This document shows, in pieces, positions 1 to 7,688 of a stretch of DNA of 8,489 nt. The position numbers and the translations under genes are program-made. The stretch spans positions 1 through 8,489 of the forward strand of contig SFCP01000077.1 of NCBI GenBank assembly GCA_004558535.1, written 5' to 3'. This DNA comes from Bacteroidales bacterium. Lineage in GTDB: Bacteria > Bacteroidota > Bacteroidia > Bacteroidales > Bacteroidaceae. Position 1 is the first letter of the stretch, and each line of letters opens with the position of its first letter. The notes beneath the pieces are model-generated. The model searched no databases. It was given only the letters and a program-made list of their open reading frames with translations, and was not told where the DNA came from.

Positions 1-1
1 C

Positions 2-1108
2 GCCATCAAAAACATCGACAAAGGAATCTTTCCGCAGGCCTTTTGTAAAATCATTCCCGACATCTTGGGCGGAGACCCCGAGTACTGCAACATCATGCAT
101 GCCGACGGAGCCGGCACCAAGTCGAGCCTGGCCTACATGTACTGGAAAGAAACGGGCGACCTCAGCGTGTGGAAAGGTATCGCGCAGGACGCACTCATCA
201 TGAACACCGACGACCTGCTCTGCGTCGGCGCAGTGGACAACATTCTGGTCAGCTCGACCATCGGACGCAACAAGATGCTCATCCCCGGCGAGGTCATCTC
301 CGCCATCATCAACGGGACGGACGAACTGCTGGCCCAGATGCGCGACATGGGTATCGGTATCTACGCCACGGGCGGCGAGACGGCCGACGTGGGCGACCTG
401 GTGCGCACCATCATCGTGGACAGCACCGTCACCTGTCGCATGAAGCGCAGCGACGTCATAGACAATGCACGCATACAGCCGGGCGATGTCATCGTGGGAC
501 TTTCCTCCAGCGGACAGGCAACCTACGAGACGACCTACAACGGCGGCATGGGCAGCAACGGACTGACCTCCGCACGCCACGACGTCTTTGCCAAATACCT
601 CGCCGAGAAATATCCCGAAAGCTACGACAAGGCTGTGCCCGAGGAACTGGTCTACAGCGGCTCCTACCGGCTGACCGATGACGTCGAGGGCAGTCCCATC
701 GATGCCGGACGGCTGGTGCTGTCGCCTACACGGACCTATGCGCCGGTCGTGAAGCGCCTGCTCGACGAACTGCGCCCCGAAATCCACGGTATGGTGCACT
801 GCACGGGTGGCGCACAGACCAAGGTGCTCCACTTCGTGGGCGAGAACTGCCGCGTGGTCAAGGACAATATGTTCCCCGTGCCGCCCCTGTTTCGCGCCAT
901 CGCCCGCGAAAGCGGCACCGACTGGGCCGAAATGTACAAGGTGTTCAACATGGGACACCGACTGGAGGTCTACCTGGCACCCGAACAGGCACAGCGCGTC
1001 ATCGACATCTCGCGCAGCTTCAACATCGACGCACAGGTGGTGGGCCACATCGAGGAGGGACCCCGCTCACTGACCATCCGTAGCGAATTTGGCGAGTTCC
1101 AATATTAA
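2..1108 (+). CDS. purM: Phosphoribosylformylglycinamidine cyclo-ligase (AIR synthase), 5'-truncated
   Basis: This enzyme uses ATP to close the imidazole ring of formylglycinamidine ribonucleotide, giving aminoimidazole ribonucleotide in cytosolic de novo purine synthesis. The frame is open from base 2, so the gene starts before the window; 368 residues are visible and probably only a short N-terminal piece is missing. A TTG at 65 lies inside the continuous frame and is unlikely to be the start. Family signatures are seen in order: HADGAGTK (visible residues 33-40), the MNTDDLLCVGA segment, the GGETADVGD segment, GDVIVGLSSSG, PTRTYAPVV and MVHCTGGAQTK. The last motif departs from the HITGGG-type glycine-rich form of E. 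coli-like PurM; I believe this is the usual Bacteroidetes form, but that is from memory. The gene ends with TAA, 18 bases before prfA, which suggests co-transcription. Confidence 0.92.
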   Translation, partial: AIKNIDKGIFPQAFCKIIPDILGGDPEYCNIMHADGAGTKSSLAYMYWKETGDLSVWKGIAQDALIMNTDDLLCVGAVDNILVSSTIGRNKMLIPGEVISAIINGTDELLAQMRDMGIGIYATGGETADVGDLVRTIIVDSTVTCRMKRSDVIDNARIQPGDVIVGLSSSGQATYETTYNGGMGSNGLTSARHDVFAKYLAEKYPESYDKAVPEELVYSGSYRLTDDVEGSPIDAGRLVLSPTRTYAPVVKRLLDELRPEIHGMVHCTGGAQTKVLHFVGENCRVVKDNMFPVPPLFRAIARESGTDWAEMYKVFNMGHRLEVYLAPEQAQRVIDISRSFNIDAQVVGHIEEGPRSLTIRSEFGEFQY

Positions 1109-1126
1109 AGAAACACTTCCGCAAGC

Positions 1127-2236
1127 ATGGCGAATACGATATTAGAAAAACTCAACGACCTGCAGGCCCGCTTTGCCGAGGTGGGCACCCTCATCACCGA
1201 CCCCGCCGTGATAGCCGACCAGCAGCGCTACGTGCGACTGACCAAGGAATACAAGGACCTGGAGGACCTGATGACGGCGCGCCGGGAATACGAAAACCTG
1301 CTCGGCAACCTGGAGGAAAGCAAAAACATCCTGATGGGCGGCGAAGAGGATGCCGAGATGCGCGAGATGGCGCGCGAGGAAATCGCAGCCTGCGAAAAGC
1401 GCATCCCCGAGCTGGAGGAAGAAATCAAACTTATGCTGGTGCCCAAGGACCCCGAGGATGCCAAGAACGCCATTCTGGAAATCCGCGGCGGCACAGGCGG
1501 CGACGAGGCGGCTCTCTTTGCCGGCGACCTCTTTCGCATGTATGCCAAATACTGCGAGGCCAAGGGCTGGCGCATGGAGGTGAGCAGTGCCAGCGAAGGC
1601 GCCGTGGGCGGCTTCAAGGAAGTCGTCTGTTCCGTCACCGGCGCCGATGTCTATGGCACCCTCAAGTACGAGAGCGGCGTGCACCGCGTGCAGCGCGTAC
1701 CCGCCACCGAAACCCAGGGCCGCGTGCATACCTCGGCAGCCACCGTGGCCGTATTGCCCGAAGCCGAGGCCTTTGACGTGGTCATCAACGAGGGCGAAAT
1801 CAAATGGGACACCTTCCGCTCCAGCGGTGCCGGCGGCCAGAACGTCAACAAGGTGGAGAGCGGCGTGCGCCTGCGCTACAACTGGAAAAACCCCGTGACG
1901 GGCGTCGTCGAGGAAATCCTGATAGAATGTACCGAGACGCGCGACCAGCCCAAAAACAAGGAGCGGGCACTGGCGCGACTGCGCACGTTCATCTACGACA
2001 AGGAACACCAGAAGTACGTGGACGACATCGCTTCGCGCCGCAAGACGCTGGTGTCCACCGGCGACCGCTCGGCCAAAATCCGTACCTACAACTATCCGCA
2101 GGGACGCATCACCGACCACCGCATCAACTATACCATCTACAACCTGGCCGCCTTTATGGACGGCGACATACAGGATTGTATCGACCACCTCGTCGTGGCT
2201 GAAAATGCCGAGCGACTGAAGGAAAGCGAACTCTAA
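1127..2236 (+). CDS. prfA: Peptide chain release factor 1 (RF1)
   Basis: RF1 recognises UAG and UAA stop codons in the ribosomal A site and triggers release of the finished protein. The 369-residue length is normal. The N-terminal part (about 1-110) is rich in charged helical segments. The stop-codon-reading PAT tripeptide is at 192-194 in the context RVPATETQGR, which separates RF1 from RF2 (SPF there). The catalytic GGQ, whose glutamine is normally methylated by PrmC, is at 236-238 in GAGGQNVNKVESGVR. No RF2-type programmed frameshift is present or expected. The ATG at 1127 matches the usual RF1 N-terminus, and no Shine-Dalgarno sequence precedes it. It sits 18 bases after purM and 32 bases before the merR-like gene. 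A 374-codon open frame on the opposite strand is a composition artefact. Of the seven stop codons visible in this window none is TAG, the codon only RF1 reads. Confidence 0.97.
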   Translation: MANTILEKLNDLQARFAEVGTLITDPAVIADQQRYVRLTKEYKDLEDLMTARREYENLLGNLEESKNILMGGEEDAEMREMAREEIAACEKRIPELEEEIKLMLVPKDPEDAKNAILEIRGGTGGDEAALFAGDLFRMYAKYCEAKGWRMEVSSASEGAVGGFKEVVCSVTGADVYGTLKYESGVHRVQRVPATETQGRVHTSAATVAVLPEAEAFDVVINEGEIKWDTFRSSGAGGQNVNKVESGVRLRYNWKNPVTGVVEEILIECTETRDQPKNKERALARLRTFIYDKEHQKYVDDIASRRKTLVSTGDRSAKIRTYNYPQGRITDHRINYTIYNLAAFMDGDIQDCIDHLVVAENAERLKESEL

Positions 2237-2268
2237 CCCCGGCGTCCCTCCCCAAAACTTGCCCAAAC

Positions 2269-2610
2269 ATGAGTCTCAACACCCACAAAGAACTGAAGCT
2301 GTACTACTCCATCAGCGAGGTGGCACAAATCTTCGACGTGACCGAAACGCTGCTCCGCTTCTGGGAAAAAGAATTTCCGCAGATTTCCCCGAAAAAGACC
2401 GGGCGCAACGTGCGGCAGTACACCAAGGAGGACATCGAGCAAATCCGACTGGTGTACAACCTGGTCAAGGTGCGCGGCCTGAAAATCGCCGCCGCCCGCG
2501 ACGTGCTCAAGAAAAACAAAGAGGGAATGGTGCAGACCGTCGAAGTGGTGGAGCGCCTGCGCGCACTGAAGGCCGAGTTGCAAAGCATCCGCCGCGAATT
2601 GGGCGAATGA
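2269..2610 (+). CDS. Small MerR-family transcriptional regulator
   Basis: A 113-residue DNA-binding protein of the MerR type. Residues about 12-36 form the helix-turn-helix (YYSISEVAQIFDVTETLLRF). A wing follows, ending in the VRQYTKEDI stretch (48-56) typical of MerR proteins, then the second helical pair (about 56-83). The last 30 residues (about 84-113) are a short charged helix likely to form the antiparallel dimer coiled coil. There is no C-terminal effector domain and there are no conserved cysteines for metal sensing, so the inducer, if any, cannot be told. Compact MerR proteins of this type are common in Bacteroidetes genomes. It follows prfA by 32 bases and precedes radA by 73 bases on the same strand. 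This suggests it belongs to the same transcript, but I see no MerR-type operator with the long -35/-10 spacer here. The family is clear; targets are unknown. Confidence 0.88.
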   Translation: MSLNTHKELKLYYSISEVAQIFDVTETLLRFWEKEFPQISPKKTGRNVRQYTKEDIEQIRLVYNLVKVRGLKIAAARDVLKKNKEGMVQTVEVVERLRALKAELQSIRRELGE

Positions 2611-2683
2611 GGCGGCCGCCGCGGCAAGGCAACCCGTTTGCCGACCCGGCAATCCCCGTGATAATTTCCCTTACTTCCCCCCT

Positions 2684-4084
2684 ATGCCAAAAGAAAAGAC
2701 TGCTTACGTTTGCGAAAGTTGCGGCTACGATTCCCCAAAGTGGATCGGGCGCTGTCCCTCGTGCGGCCAGTGGAATACGTTCAAGGAGGTGCGCCTCGGC
2801 CCTGCCTCCGGCACCCGACCGGCGGCTGCATCGTTGCCCGCCTCGGTGGGACGGCCGGCCGTACGTCCCGTGCGGTTGCACGAAATCGAGGCCCGCGAGG
2901 AGCAACGCCTTGATTTGGGCGATGCAGAGCTGAACCGCGTGCTCGGCGGTGGTCTGGTGCCCGGATCGCTGGTGCTTTTGGGCGGCGAACCCGGCATCGG
3001 CAAGTCCACACTCCTGTTGCAGACCCTGCTGCGGCAGGGCGGGCGCCGCGTGCTCTACGTCAGCGGCGAGGAAAGTGAGCGACAAATCAAACTGCGCGCC
3101 GACCGCCTGACCGCAACGGCTGCGGGCGGCAGAGACGCAGCACAGGACGTCTACCTGCTCTGCGAGACAAGGTTGGACGAAGTCTTCCGCCACATCGCCG
3201 AGGTGCAGCCCGAACTGCTCGTCGTCGACTCCGTGCAGACCATGAGCCTGGAGGGCGTAGAGTCCTCGCCCGGCACCATCTCGCAAGTGCGCGAATGTGC
3301 CGCCGCCCTGCTGAAATATGCCAAGGAAAGCAGTGTGCCCGTCATCCTGGTGGGACATATCACCAAGGAGGGCAGCCTGGCCGGCCCGAAGATACTGGAG
3401 CATATCGTCGATACTGTGCTGCAGTTTGAGGGCGACCGGCATTATTTCTACCGCCTGCTCCGCTGTATCAAGAACCGCTTCGGTTCCACCTCGGAAATCG
3501 GCATCTACGAAATGCGCGCCGAGGGCCTGCGCCCCGTGGCCAACCCCTCGGAACTGCTCCTGTCGCAGTCCGACGAAGAACTCAGCGGCGTGGCCATCGC
3601 TGCGACCATCGAGGGCATCCGCCCTTTCCTGATCGACACGCAGGCACTGGTCTCGACCGCCGCCTACGGCACACCGCAGCGCTCTGCCACGGGCTTTGAC
3701 CTGCGCCGCCTGAACATGCTGCTGGCCGTGCTCGAGAAGAGGGTCGGCTTCAAGCTCGTGCAGAAAGACGTCTTCCTCAATATCGCCGGCGGCATACGGG
3801 TCACAGACCCCGCCATCGACCTTTCCGTCATCGCAGCCGTACTTTCGAGCAACGTCGACACACCCATCGGCCGCGATGTCTGCATGGCCGGCGAGGTGGG
3901 GCTGAGTGGCGAACTGCGCCCCGTCACCCGTATCGCCCAGCGCATTGCCGAGGCCCAGAAATTAGGATTTGCGCGCATGATCCTGCCCAAAGCAAACCTG
4001 AAGGGCCTTGACCCGAAGAAAATCCAAATGGAACTGGTGCCCGTGGGACGCGTGGAGCACGCCCTGCGTGAGCTCTTTGATTGA
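2684..4084 (+). CDS. radA: DNA repair protein RadA (Sms)
   Basis: RadA is a RecA-like, DnaB-type ATPase that drives branch migration of recombination intermediates during homologous repair. All its domains are visible in the 466 residues. A four-cysteine zinc finger lies at C10, C13, C24 and C27 (CESC...CPSC). The Walker A loop GEPGIGKS is at 101-108 and the Walker B strand ELLVVDS at 177-183. The RadA-specific KNRFG motif is at 263-267. The C-terminal Lon-protease-like domain runs from about 300 to the end (for example DVFLNIAGGIRV and DPAIDLSVIAAVLSS). A linker rich in Ala, Pro and Arg (about 38-65) joins zinc finger and ATPase core and looks poorly conserved. The ATG at 2684 gives the standard N-terminus, with the zinc finger starting a few residues in. 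The gene ends with TGA and is followed by a 136-base gap with a hairpin. Confidence 0.97.
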   Translation: MPKEKTAYVCESCGYDSPKWIGRCPSCGQWNTFKEVRLGPASGTRPAAASLPASVGRPAVRPVRLHEIEAREEQRLDLGDAELNRVLGGGLVPGSLVLLGGEPGIGKSTLLLQTLLRQGGRRVLYVSGEESERQIKLRADRLTATAAGGRDAAQDVYLLCETRLDEVFRHIAEVQPELLVVDSVQTMSLEGVESSPGTISQVRECAAALLKYAKESSVPVILVGHITKEGSLAGPKILEHIVDTVLQFEGDRHYFYRLLRCIKNRFGSTSEIGIYEMRAEGLRPVANPSELLLSQSDEELSGVAIAATIEGIRPFLIDTQALVSTAAYGTPQRSATGFDLRRLNMLLAVLEKRVGFKLVQKDVFLNIAGGIRVTDPAIDLSVIAAVLSSNVDTPIGRDVCMAGEVGLSGELRPVTRIAQRIAEAQKLGFARMILPKANLKGLDPKKIQMELVPVGRVEHALRELFD

Positions 4085-4106
4085 GCCTCCCGCCGATACC
4101 TGTCAG

Positions 4107-4138
4107 CGCGGCCTATACCTATTAATATTATAGGCGCG
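4107..4138. other. Strong hairpin in the radA to oxidoreductase gap
   Basis: Seen directly: CGCG (4107-4110) and CCTATA (4112-4117) pair with TATAGG (4129-4134) and CGCG (4135-4138). That is ten base pairs with one bulged G at 4111 and an 11-base A/T-rich loop. It lies 22 bases after the radA stop. No T-run follows it on either strand, so it is not a standard intrinsic terminator. It could mark an RNA end or processing site, or a regulator-binding palindrome upstream of the oxidoreductase gene. The fold is clear, the role is inference. Confidence 0.45.
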
Positions 4139-4220
4139 AACAAAACCGCAGGTCCGAGGCAGCTGCCATCCGGTTCCCCTCCTGTCTGTATTTCTACGCA
4201 AGTATTATTTCCCAAATCCC

Positions 4221-5849
4221 ATGCTGAAGAATTTGACCCTGCGCGTGTTGCCGCAGGTAGCCTATGACGCAGAAAACCTGCGCCGCCATGTTGCCGATAC
4301 CTTGGGGGTGCGGCCCGCCGACCTGCGTGACGTCCGCATCCGCCGGCGCAGCATCGATGCCCGCCAACGCACCGTCTTTGTCAACCTGACGATAGACGCC
4401 TACATCGGCGAGGCAGCTCCCGCGCTCGACTTCCCGCGCATCGCCTATCCCGACGTGGCAGCCGCGCCGCGCGCCATCGTGGTCGGTGCCGGCCCCGGCG
4501 GACTCTTTGCCGCCCTGCGCCTGATCGAGGAAGGCGTGTGCCCGATTGTCCTGGAGCGTGGTAAGGACGTGCGCGAACGTCGCAGGGACATCGCCCGCAT
4601 CTCCCGTGAACACCTGGTAGACCCCGAGAGCAACTACTCCTTTGGCGAGGGTGGGGCAGGGGCCTATTCCGACGGCAAACTCTATACCCGCTCGAAAAAG
4701 CGCGGCAATGTGGAGAAGATTCTCCGCGTATTCTGCCAGCACGGCGCGTCGACAGACATCCTTTGCGACGCCCATCCGCACATCGGAACGGACCGCCTGC
4801 CGCGTATCATCGAGAATATGCGCCGCCAAATCCTGGCATGCGGCGGCGAGGTGCATTTCCAGACACGTGTGGAGGCCCTCCTGATGCAGGGAGACAGGGT
4901 CTGCGGCGTACGCTCCGCCGACGGCCGTGAATGGCAAGGCCCCGTCATCCTGGCCACCGGGCACTCCGCCCGCGATGTCTACCGCTACCTCCATGCTGCC
5001 GGCGTGGAAATCGAGGGCAAAGGCATCGCCGTGGGCGTCCGTCTGGAGCATCCGTCCGCCCTCATCGACTGCATACAATACCACAGCCGCAACGGTCGCG
5101 GCCGGTGGCTGCCTGCGGCCGAATACAGCTTTGTCACGCAGGTGCAGGGACGTGGTGTCTACAGCTTCTGCATGTGCCCGGGCGGCACGGTCGTACCTGC
5201 TGCCACCGCCCCGGGACAGGTGGTCGTCAACGGCATGAGTGCGAGTTCGCGGGGCGGCGCCTGGAGCAACAGCGGTATGGTTGTCGAGACGCGGCCCGAG
5301 GACCTGACCGGCGAACTGGCCGACTTCCTGCGCGAAGCCCTTTGCGATGACGACTATGCCCGCGCCTACGCCGATATACTGGCCGACAGGGACCACCCGC
5401 TGGCCATGATGGCATTCCAGGAAAGCCTGGAGCGCGCCACTTGGACGCAGGGCGGCCGCCGGCAGACCGCTCCCGCGCAGCGCATGGCCGATTTCGTCAA
5501 TCGAAGGCTGAGTGCCGACCTGCCGCGCAGTTCTTATTCTCCCGGACTGATAGCTTCGCCGCTGCATTTCTGGTTGCCGCGTTTCATCGCCACCCGACTG
5601 GCCGAGGGCTTCAAGGTTTTCGGACGAAATAGCCACGGCTTCCTGACCAACGAAGCCCTGCTCATCGCCGCCGAGACCCGTACCTCTGCCCCTGTGCGCA
5701 TCCTGCGCGAGAGCGACAGCCTGCAGCACGTACGCCTGCGGGACCTGTACCCCTGTGGCGAGGGCGCAGGCTATGCCGGCGGCATCGTGTCGGCCGCCAT
5801 CGACGGCGAACGCTGCGCCGAAGCATTGGCCGCTGCTCTCCGCGGCTGA
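4221..5849 (+). CDS. FAD-dependent oxidoreductase, COG2509 type, function unknown
   Basis: A 542-residue soluble flavoprotein with no signal peptide or membrane segment. Residues 1 to about 80 form a small N-terminal domain typical of the COG2509 'uncharacterised FAD-dependent dehydrogenase' group. The FAD-binding Rossmann motif GAGPGG is at 89-94, with the ribose-binding acidic residue in LERGK (E112). The block SYSFGEGGAGAYSDGKLYTR-like segment lies at about 138-157 (here NYSFGEGGAGAYSDGK), followed by the ATGHSARD motif (245-252) of FAD enzymes. A cysteine-containing CMCPGG lies at 317-322. The C-terminal FAD-contacting segment LYPCGEGAGYAGG (509-521) is intact. No substrate is known for the family to my knowledge, so I assign none. 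The start at 4221 gives the family's normal N-terminus. The next gene begins 52 bases later on the same strand. A 585-codon antisense frame spans this gene but resembles no protein I recognise and is judged a shadow. Confidence 0.9.
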   Translation: MLKNLTLRVLPQVAYDAENLRRHVADTLGVRPADLRDVRIRRRSIDARQRTVFVNLTIDAYIGEAAPALDFPRIAYPDVAAAPRAIVVGAGPGGLFAALRLIEEGVCPIVLERGKDVRERRRDIARISREHLVDPESNYSFGEGGAGAYSDGKLYTRSKKRGNVEKILRVFCQHGASTDILCDAHPHIGTDRLPRIIENMRRQILACGGEVHFQTRVEALLMQGDRVCGVRSADGREWQGPVILATGHSARDVYRYLHAAGVEIEGKGIAVGVRLEHPSALIDCIQYHSRNGRGRWLPAAEYSFVTQVQGRGVYSFCMCPGGTVVPAATAPGQVVVNGMSASSRGGAWSNSGMVVETRPEDLTGELADFLREALCDDDYARAYADILADRDHPLAMMAFQESLERATWTQGGRRQTAPAQRMADFVNRRLSADLPRSSYSPGLIASPLHFWLPRFIATRLAEGFKVFGRNSHGFLTNEALLIAAETRTSAPVRILRESDSLQHVRLRDLYPCGEGAGYAGGIVSAAIDGERCAEALAAALRG

Positions 5850-5901
5850 ACGGGATGCGCTGTCCTCCTTGGAATTGTTTTTCCCCCCTAAATAAAATCG
5901 T

Positions 5902-6510
5902 ATGACACCCTCCTTATTTTTACAGAAGTACTTCGCGGAAGAATCCGCCATAGAACGTATTGCCGACCGTGCCGCTGCTATTCACGCCGCTGTCAACCAA
6001 ACGTACGGCCACGGCCTGCCCTATGCTTTCCACCTGCGGCTGACGGCCTCCTTTGTGACCCGATTTGCCTATCTGTTGCCTGACTTCACCGAAGACAAGT
6101 TGCAGACACTTTACGCTGCGGCCTATTTCCACGACTCGATTGAGGATGCACGCCTCACCTACAACGACCTGGTGCACGAGTTGCAGCAGTTGAACGATGC
6201 CGGCTGTGCCATCGATGTGCACGCGGCGACCGAAGCCGTCTACGCCCTGACCAACGAAAAAGGACGCACCCGTGCCGAGCGCGCCGACGAACGTTACTAT
6301 GCCGGCATACGCAGCACGCCCTACGCCTCTTTCCTCAAGATGTGCGACCGCCTGGCCAACGTGCGCTACACCACACTCCATGCGCTGCCCAGCAGGATGC
6401 ACGGTGTCTACCTGAAAGAGCTGCCGCATTTCCTCGAAGCCATCGGACCCGTGCCCGCCCCTATGGTAGAGACGCTGCGCGGCTACCTCAATGACACCTT
6501 GCACGACTGA
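5902..6510 (+). CDS. Small HD-domain hydrolase, likely (p)ppGpp hydrolase of MESH1/SpoT-HD type
   Basis: A 202-residue cytosolic protein made of one HD metal-dependent hydrolase domain. Its motifs follow the hydrolase half of Rel/SpoT in order. LPYAFH (39-44) ends in the first metal ligand H44 and corresponds to the PYxxHP segment. FHDSIED (76-82) carries the H77-D78 pair and the E81-D82 pair that defines the alarmone subgroup. FLKMCDRLANVRY (144-156) matches the KLADRLHNMR segment, with D149 as a metal ligand and N153 as a nucleotide contact. There is no synthetase, TGS or ACT domain, and the length fits small alarmone hydrolases, whose members cleave the 3'-pyrophosphate of ppGpp (human MESH1 also dephosphorylates NADPH). 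Substrate is inferred from motifs; another nucleotide remains possible. The ATG at 5902 is preceded by an A-rich stretch rather than a Shine-Dalgarno. It follows the flavoprotein by 52 bases, suggesting a shared transcript. Confidence 0.8.
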   Translation: MTPSLFLQKYFAEESAIERIADRAAAIHAAVNQTYGHGLPYAFHLRLTASFVTRFAYLLPDFTEDKLQTLYAAAYFHDSIEDARLTYNDLVHELQQLNDAGCAIDVHAATEAVYALTNEKGRTRAERADERYYAGIRSTPYASFLKMCDRLANVRYTTLHALPSRMHGVYLKELPHFLEAIGPVPAPMVETLRGYLNDTLHD

Positions 6511-6578
6511 AAAACCATACGCGCAGGCTTCGCAGAAAATTAATTCCTGCAAAAATATCCCTGTGTCTTATTTTTTTG

Positions 6579-6586
6579 TAGTTTTG
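6579..6586 (+). promoter_or_regulatory. Candidate Bacteroidetes -7 promoter element
   Basis: TAGTTTTG matches the Bacteroidetes sigma-ABfr -7 consensus TAnnTTTG exactly and is followed by C, also favoured. It lies in an A/T-rich patch 117 bases before the nucleotidyltransferase ATG. A start near 6593 would give a GC-rich leader of about 110 bases. No good TTTG -33 box is seen 19-21 bases upstream, so the call rests on the -7 element and the context. Confidence 0.45.
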
Positions 6587-6702
6587 CAAGGCGGAGCAAC
6601 TGACCGCCGGCCTCGCAGTTTCATTTTCGGAGCAGCTGAGGCCTCCCGGACAGCATTTCGCTTGCATTGCCAATCCATTAACCTTCAAATACCTTACTAT
6701 CA

Positions 6703-7614
6703 ATGAAACCTACACTCTTTCTCCTTGCAGCAGGAATGGGAAGCCGTTACGGCGGCTTGAAGCAGTTGGACACGCTCGGCCCTCATGGCGAGACGATCAT
6801 GGACTACTCTATCTATGACGCCATCAACGCCGGCTTCGGCAAGCTCGTCTTCGTCATCCGCAAGGACTTCGAGGAGGACTTCCGCCGCATCGTGCTCTCC
6901 AAGTACGAAGGCCACATCCCCTGCGAACTCGTCTTCCAGGCACTGGATGCCCTTCCCGAAGGATTTACCTGCCCCGAGGGACGCACGAAACCCTGGGGAA
7001 CCAATCACGCCGTGATGATGGGCAAATCTGCCATCCACGAACCTTTCGCCGTGCTCAATTGCGATGACTTCTACGACCGCGATTCGTTCAAGGTGATGGG
7101 CAAATGGCTCAGCGAACTGCCCGAGGGAAGCACCGGCAAATATGCCATGGTCGGCTTCCGCGTAGGCAATACGCTCAGCGAAAGCGGTACGGTGAGCCGC
7201 GGCGTCTGCGAAAACGACGAAAACCATCACCTGACCAGCGTAGTAGAGCGTACGAAAATACAGCGCTTTGACGGCGTGGTGAAGTACCTCGATGAAAACG
7301 ACGAATGGGTGGCTATTCCCGACACAACGCCCGTCTCGATGAACTTCTGGGGATTTACGCCCGACTACTTCGAGCATAGCGAGGAATACTTCAAGACTTT
7401 CCTGAGCGATCCCAAGAATATTGAAAACTTGAAGAGCGAATTTTTCATCCCCCTCATGGTGGATAAGTTGATCAAGGACGGTACGGCCACCTGTGAAGTC
7501 CTCGATACCACCTCCAAGTGGTTTGGCGTCACCTATCCCGAGGATCGTCCCGAGGTAGTCGCCAAATTCCAGAAATTGGGCGAAGAGGGTGTCTATCCCG
7601 AAAAGATGTTCTAA
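6703..7614 (+). CDS. Sugar-1-phosphate nucleotidyltransferase (NTP_transferase family)
   Basis: A 303-residue cytosolic GT-A fold enzyme expected to join a sugar 1-phosphate to a nucleoside triphosphate, giving an NDP-sugar and pyrophosphate. The N-terminal nucleotide-binding loop is clear: LAAGMGSRYGGLKQ at 8-21, with the G-x-G-x-R core at G11, G13 and R15 and with K20. The metal-binding acidic pair lies in VLNCDDFYD (D121-D122). A sugar-contacting type segment VSMNFWGF is at 211-218, and SKWFGVTYPEDRP at 271-283 near the C-terminus. Length and layout fit glucose-1-phosphate uridylyl/thymidylyltransferase relatives, but which sugar and nucleotide are used cannot be read from sequence. No sugar kinase, glycosyltransferase or capsule gene is visible beside it, so context does not help. 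It has its own probable promoter (6579-6586), a 192-base gap upstream and strong terminator hairpins downstream. It therefore probably forms a single-gene transcript. The start fits the family. Confidence 0.88.
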   Translation: MKPTLFLLAAGMGSRYGGLKQLDTLGPHGETIMDYSIYDAINAGFGKLVFVIRKDFEEDFRRIVLSKYEGHIPCELVFQALDALPEGFTCPEGRTKPWGTNHAVMMGKSAIHEPFAVLNCDDFYDRDSFKVMGKWLSELPEGSTGKYAMVGFRVGNTLSESGTVSRGVCENDENHHLTSVVERTKIQRFDGVVKYLDENDEWVAIPDTTPVSMNFWGFTPDYFEHSEEYFKTFLSDPKNIENLKSEFFIPLMVDKLIKDGTATCEVLDTTSKWFGVTYPEDRPEVVAKFQKLGEEGVYPEKMF

Positions 7615-7633
7615 AAAATCTTTTGCTTCGTAA

Positions 7634-7670
7634 GGCGGAACGCAGGTGCCGGAAACAGCGCCTGTCCGCC
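7634..7670. other. Long hairpin in the nucleotidyltransferase 3' region
   Basis: Seen directly: GGCGGA (7634-7639) pairs with TCCGCC (7665-7670). The inner stem CAGGTGC (7643-7649) pairs with GCGCCTG (7658-7664), with one G-U wobble. A three-base bulge (7640-7642) separates the stems and the loop has eight bases. It begins 19 bases after the stop codon. No T-run follows, so termination is more likely at the next hairpin; this one could protect the mRNA 3' end. Confidence 0.5.
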
Positions 7671-7688
7671 CGATAAAAGAAATTACAG

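Noticed and set aside
1142..2266. 374-codon open frame on the minus strand over prfA
   Set aside because: It is antisense to a clear RF1 with intact PAT and GGQ motifs, and its translation is low-complexity (rich in Gly, Ala, Val and His) with no family resemblance.
2622..2643. CGGCAA/TTGCCG hairpin between the merR-like gene and radA
   Set aside because: The six-pair stem with a 10-base loop and no T-run is weak for a terminator and not surprising in GC-rich sequence.
2507..3442. 311-codon open frame on the minus strand over merR-radA
   Set aside because: It is antisense to the RadA zinc finger and Walker motifs and has no recognisable content.
4194..5951. 585-codon open frame on the minus strand
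   Set aside because: It lies antisense to the well-supported flavoprotein gene and into its neighbours, has no recognisable motifs, and is expected from the codon bias of a GC-rich gene.
6491..6706. 71-codon + strand frame between the HD gene and the nucleotidyltransferase gene
   Set aside because: It overlaps the end of the HD gene, spans the promoter element, and has no recognisable domain.
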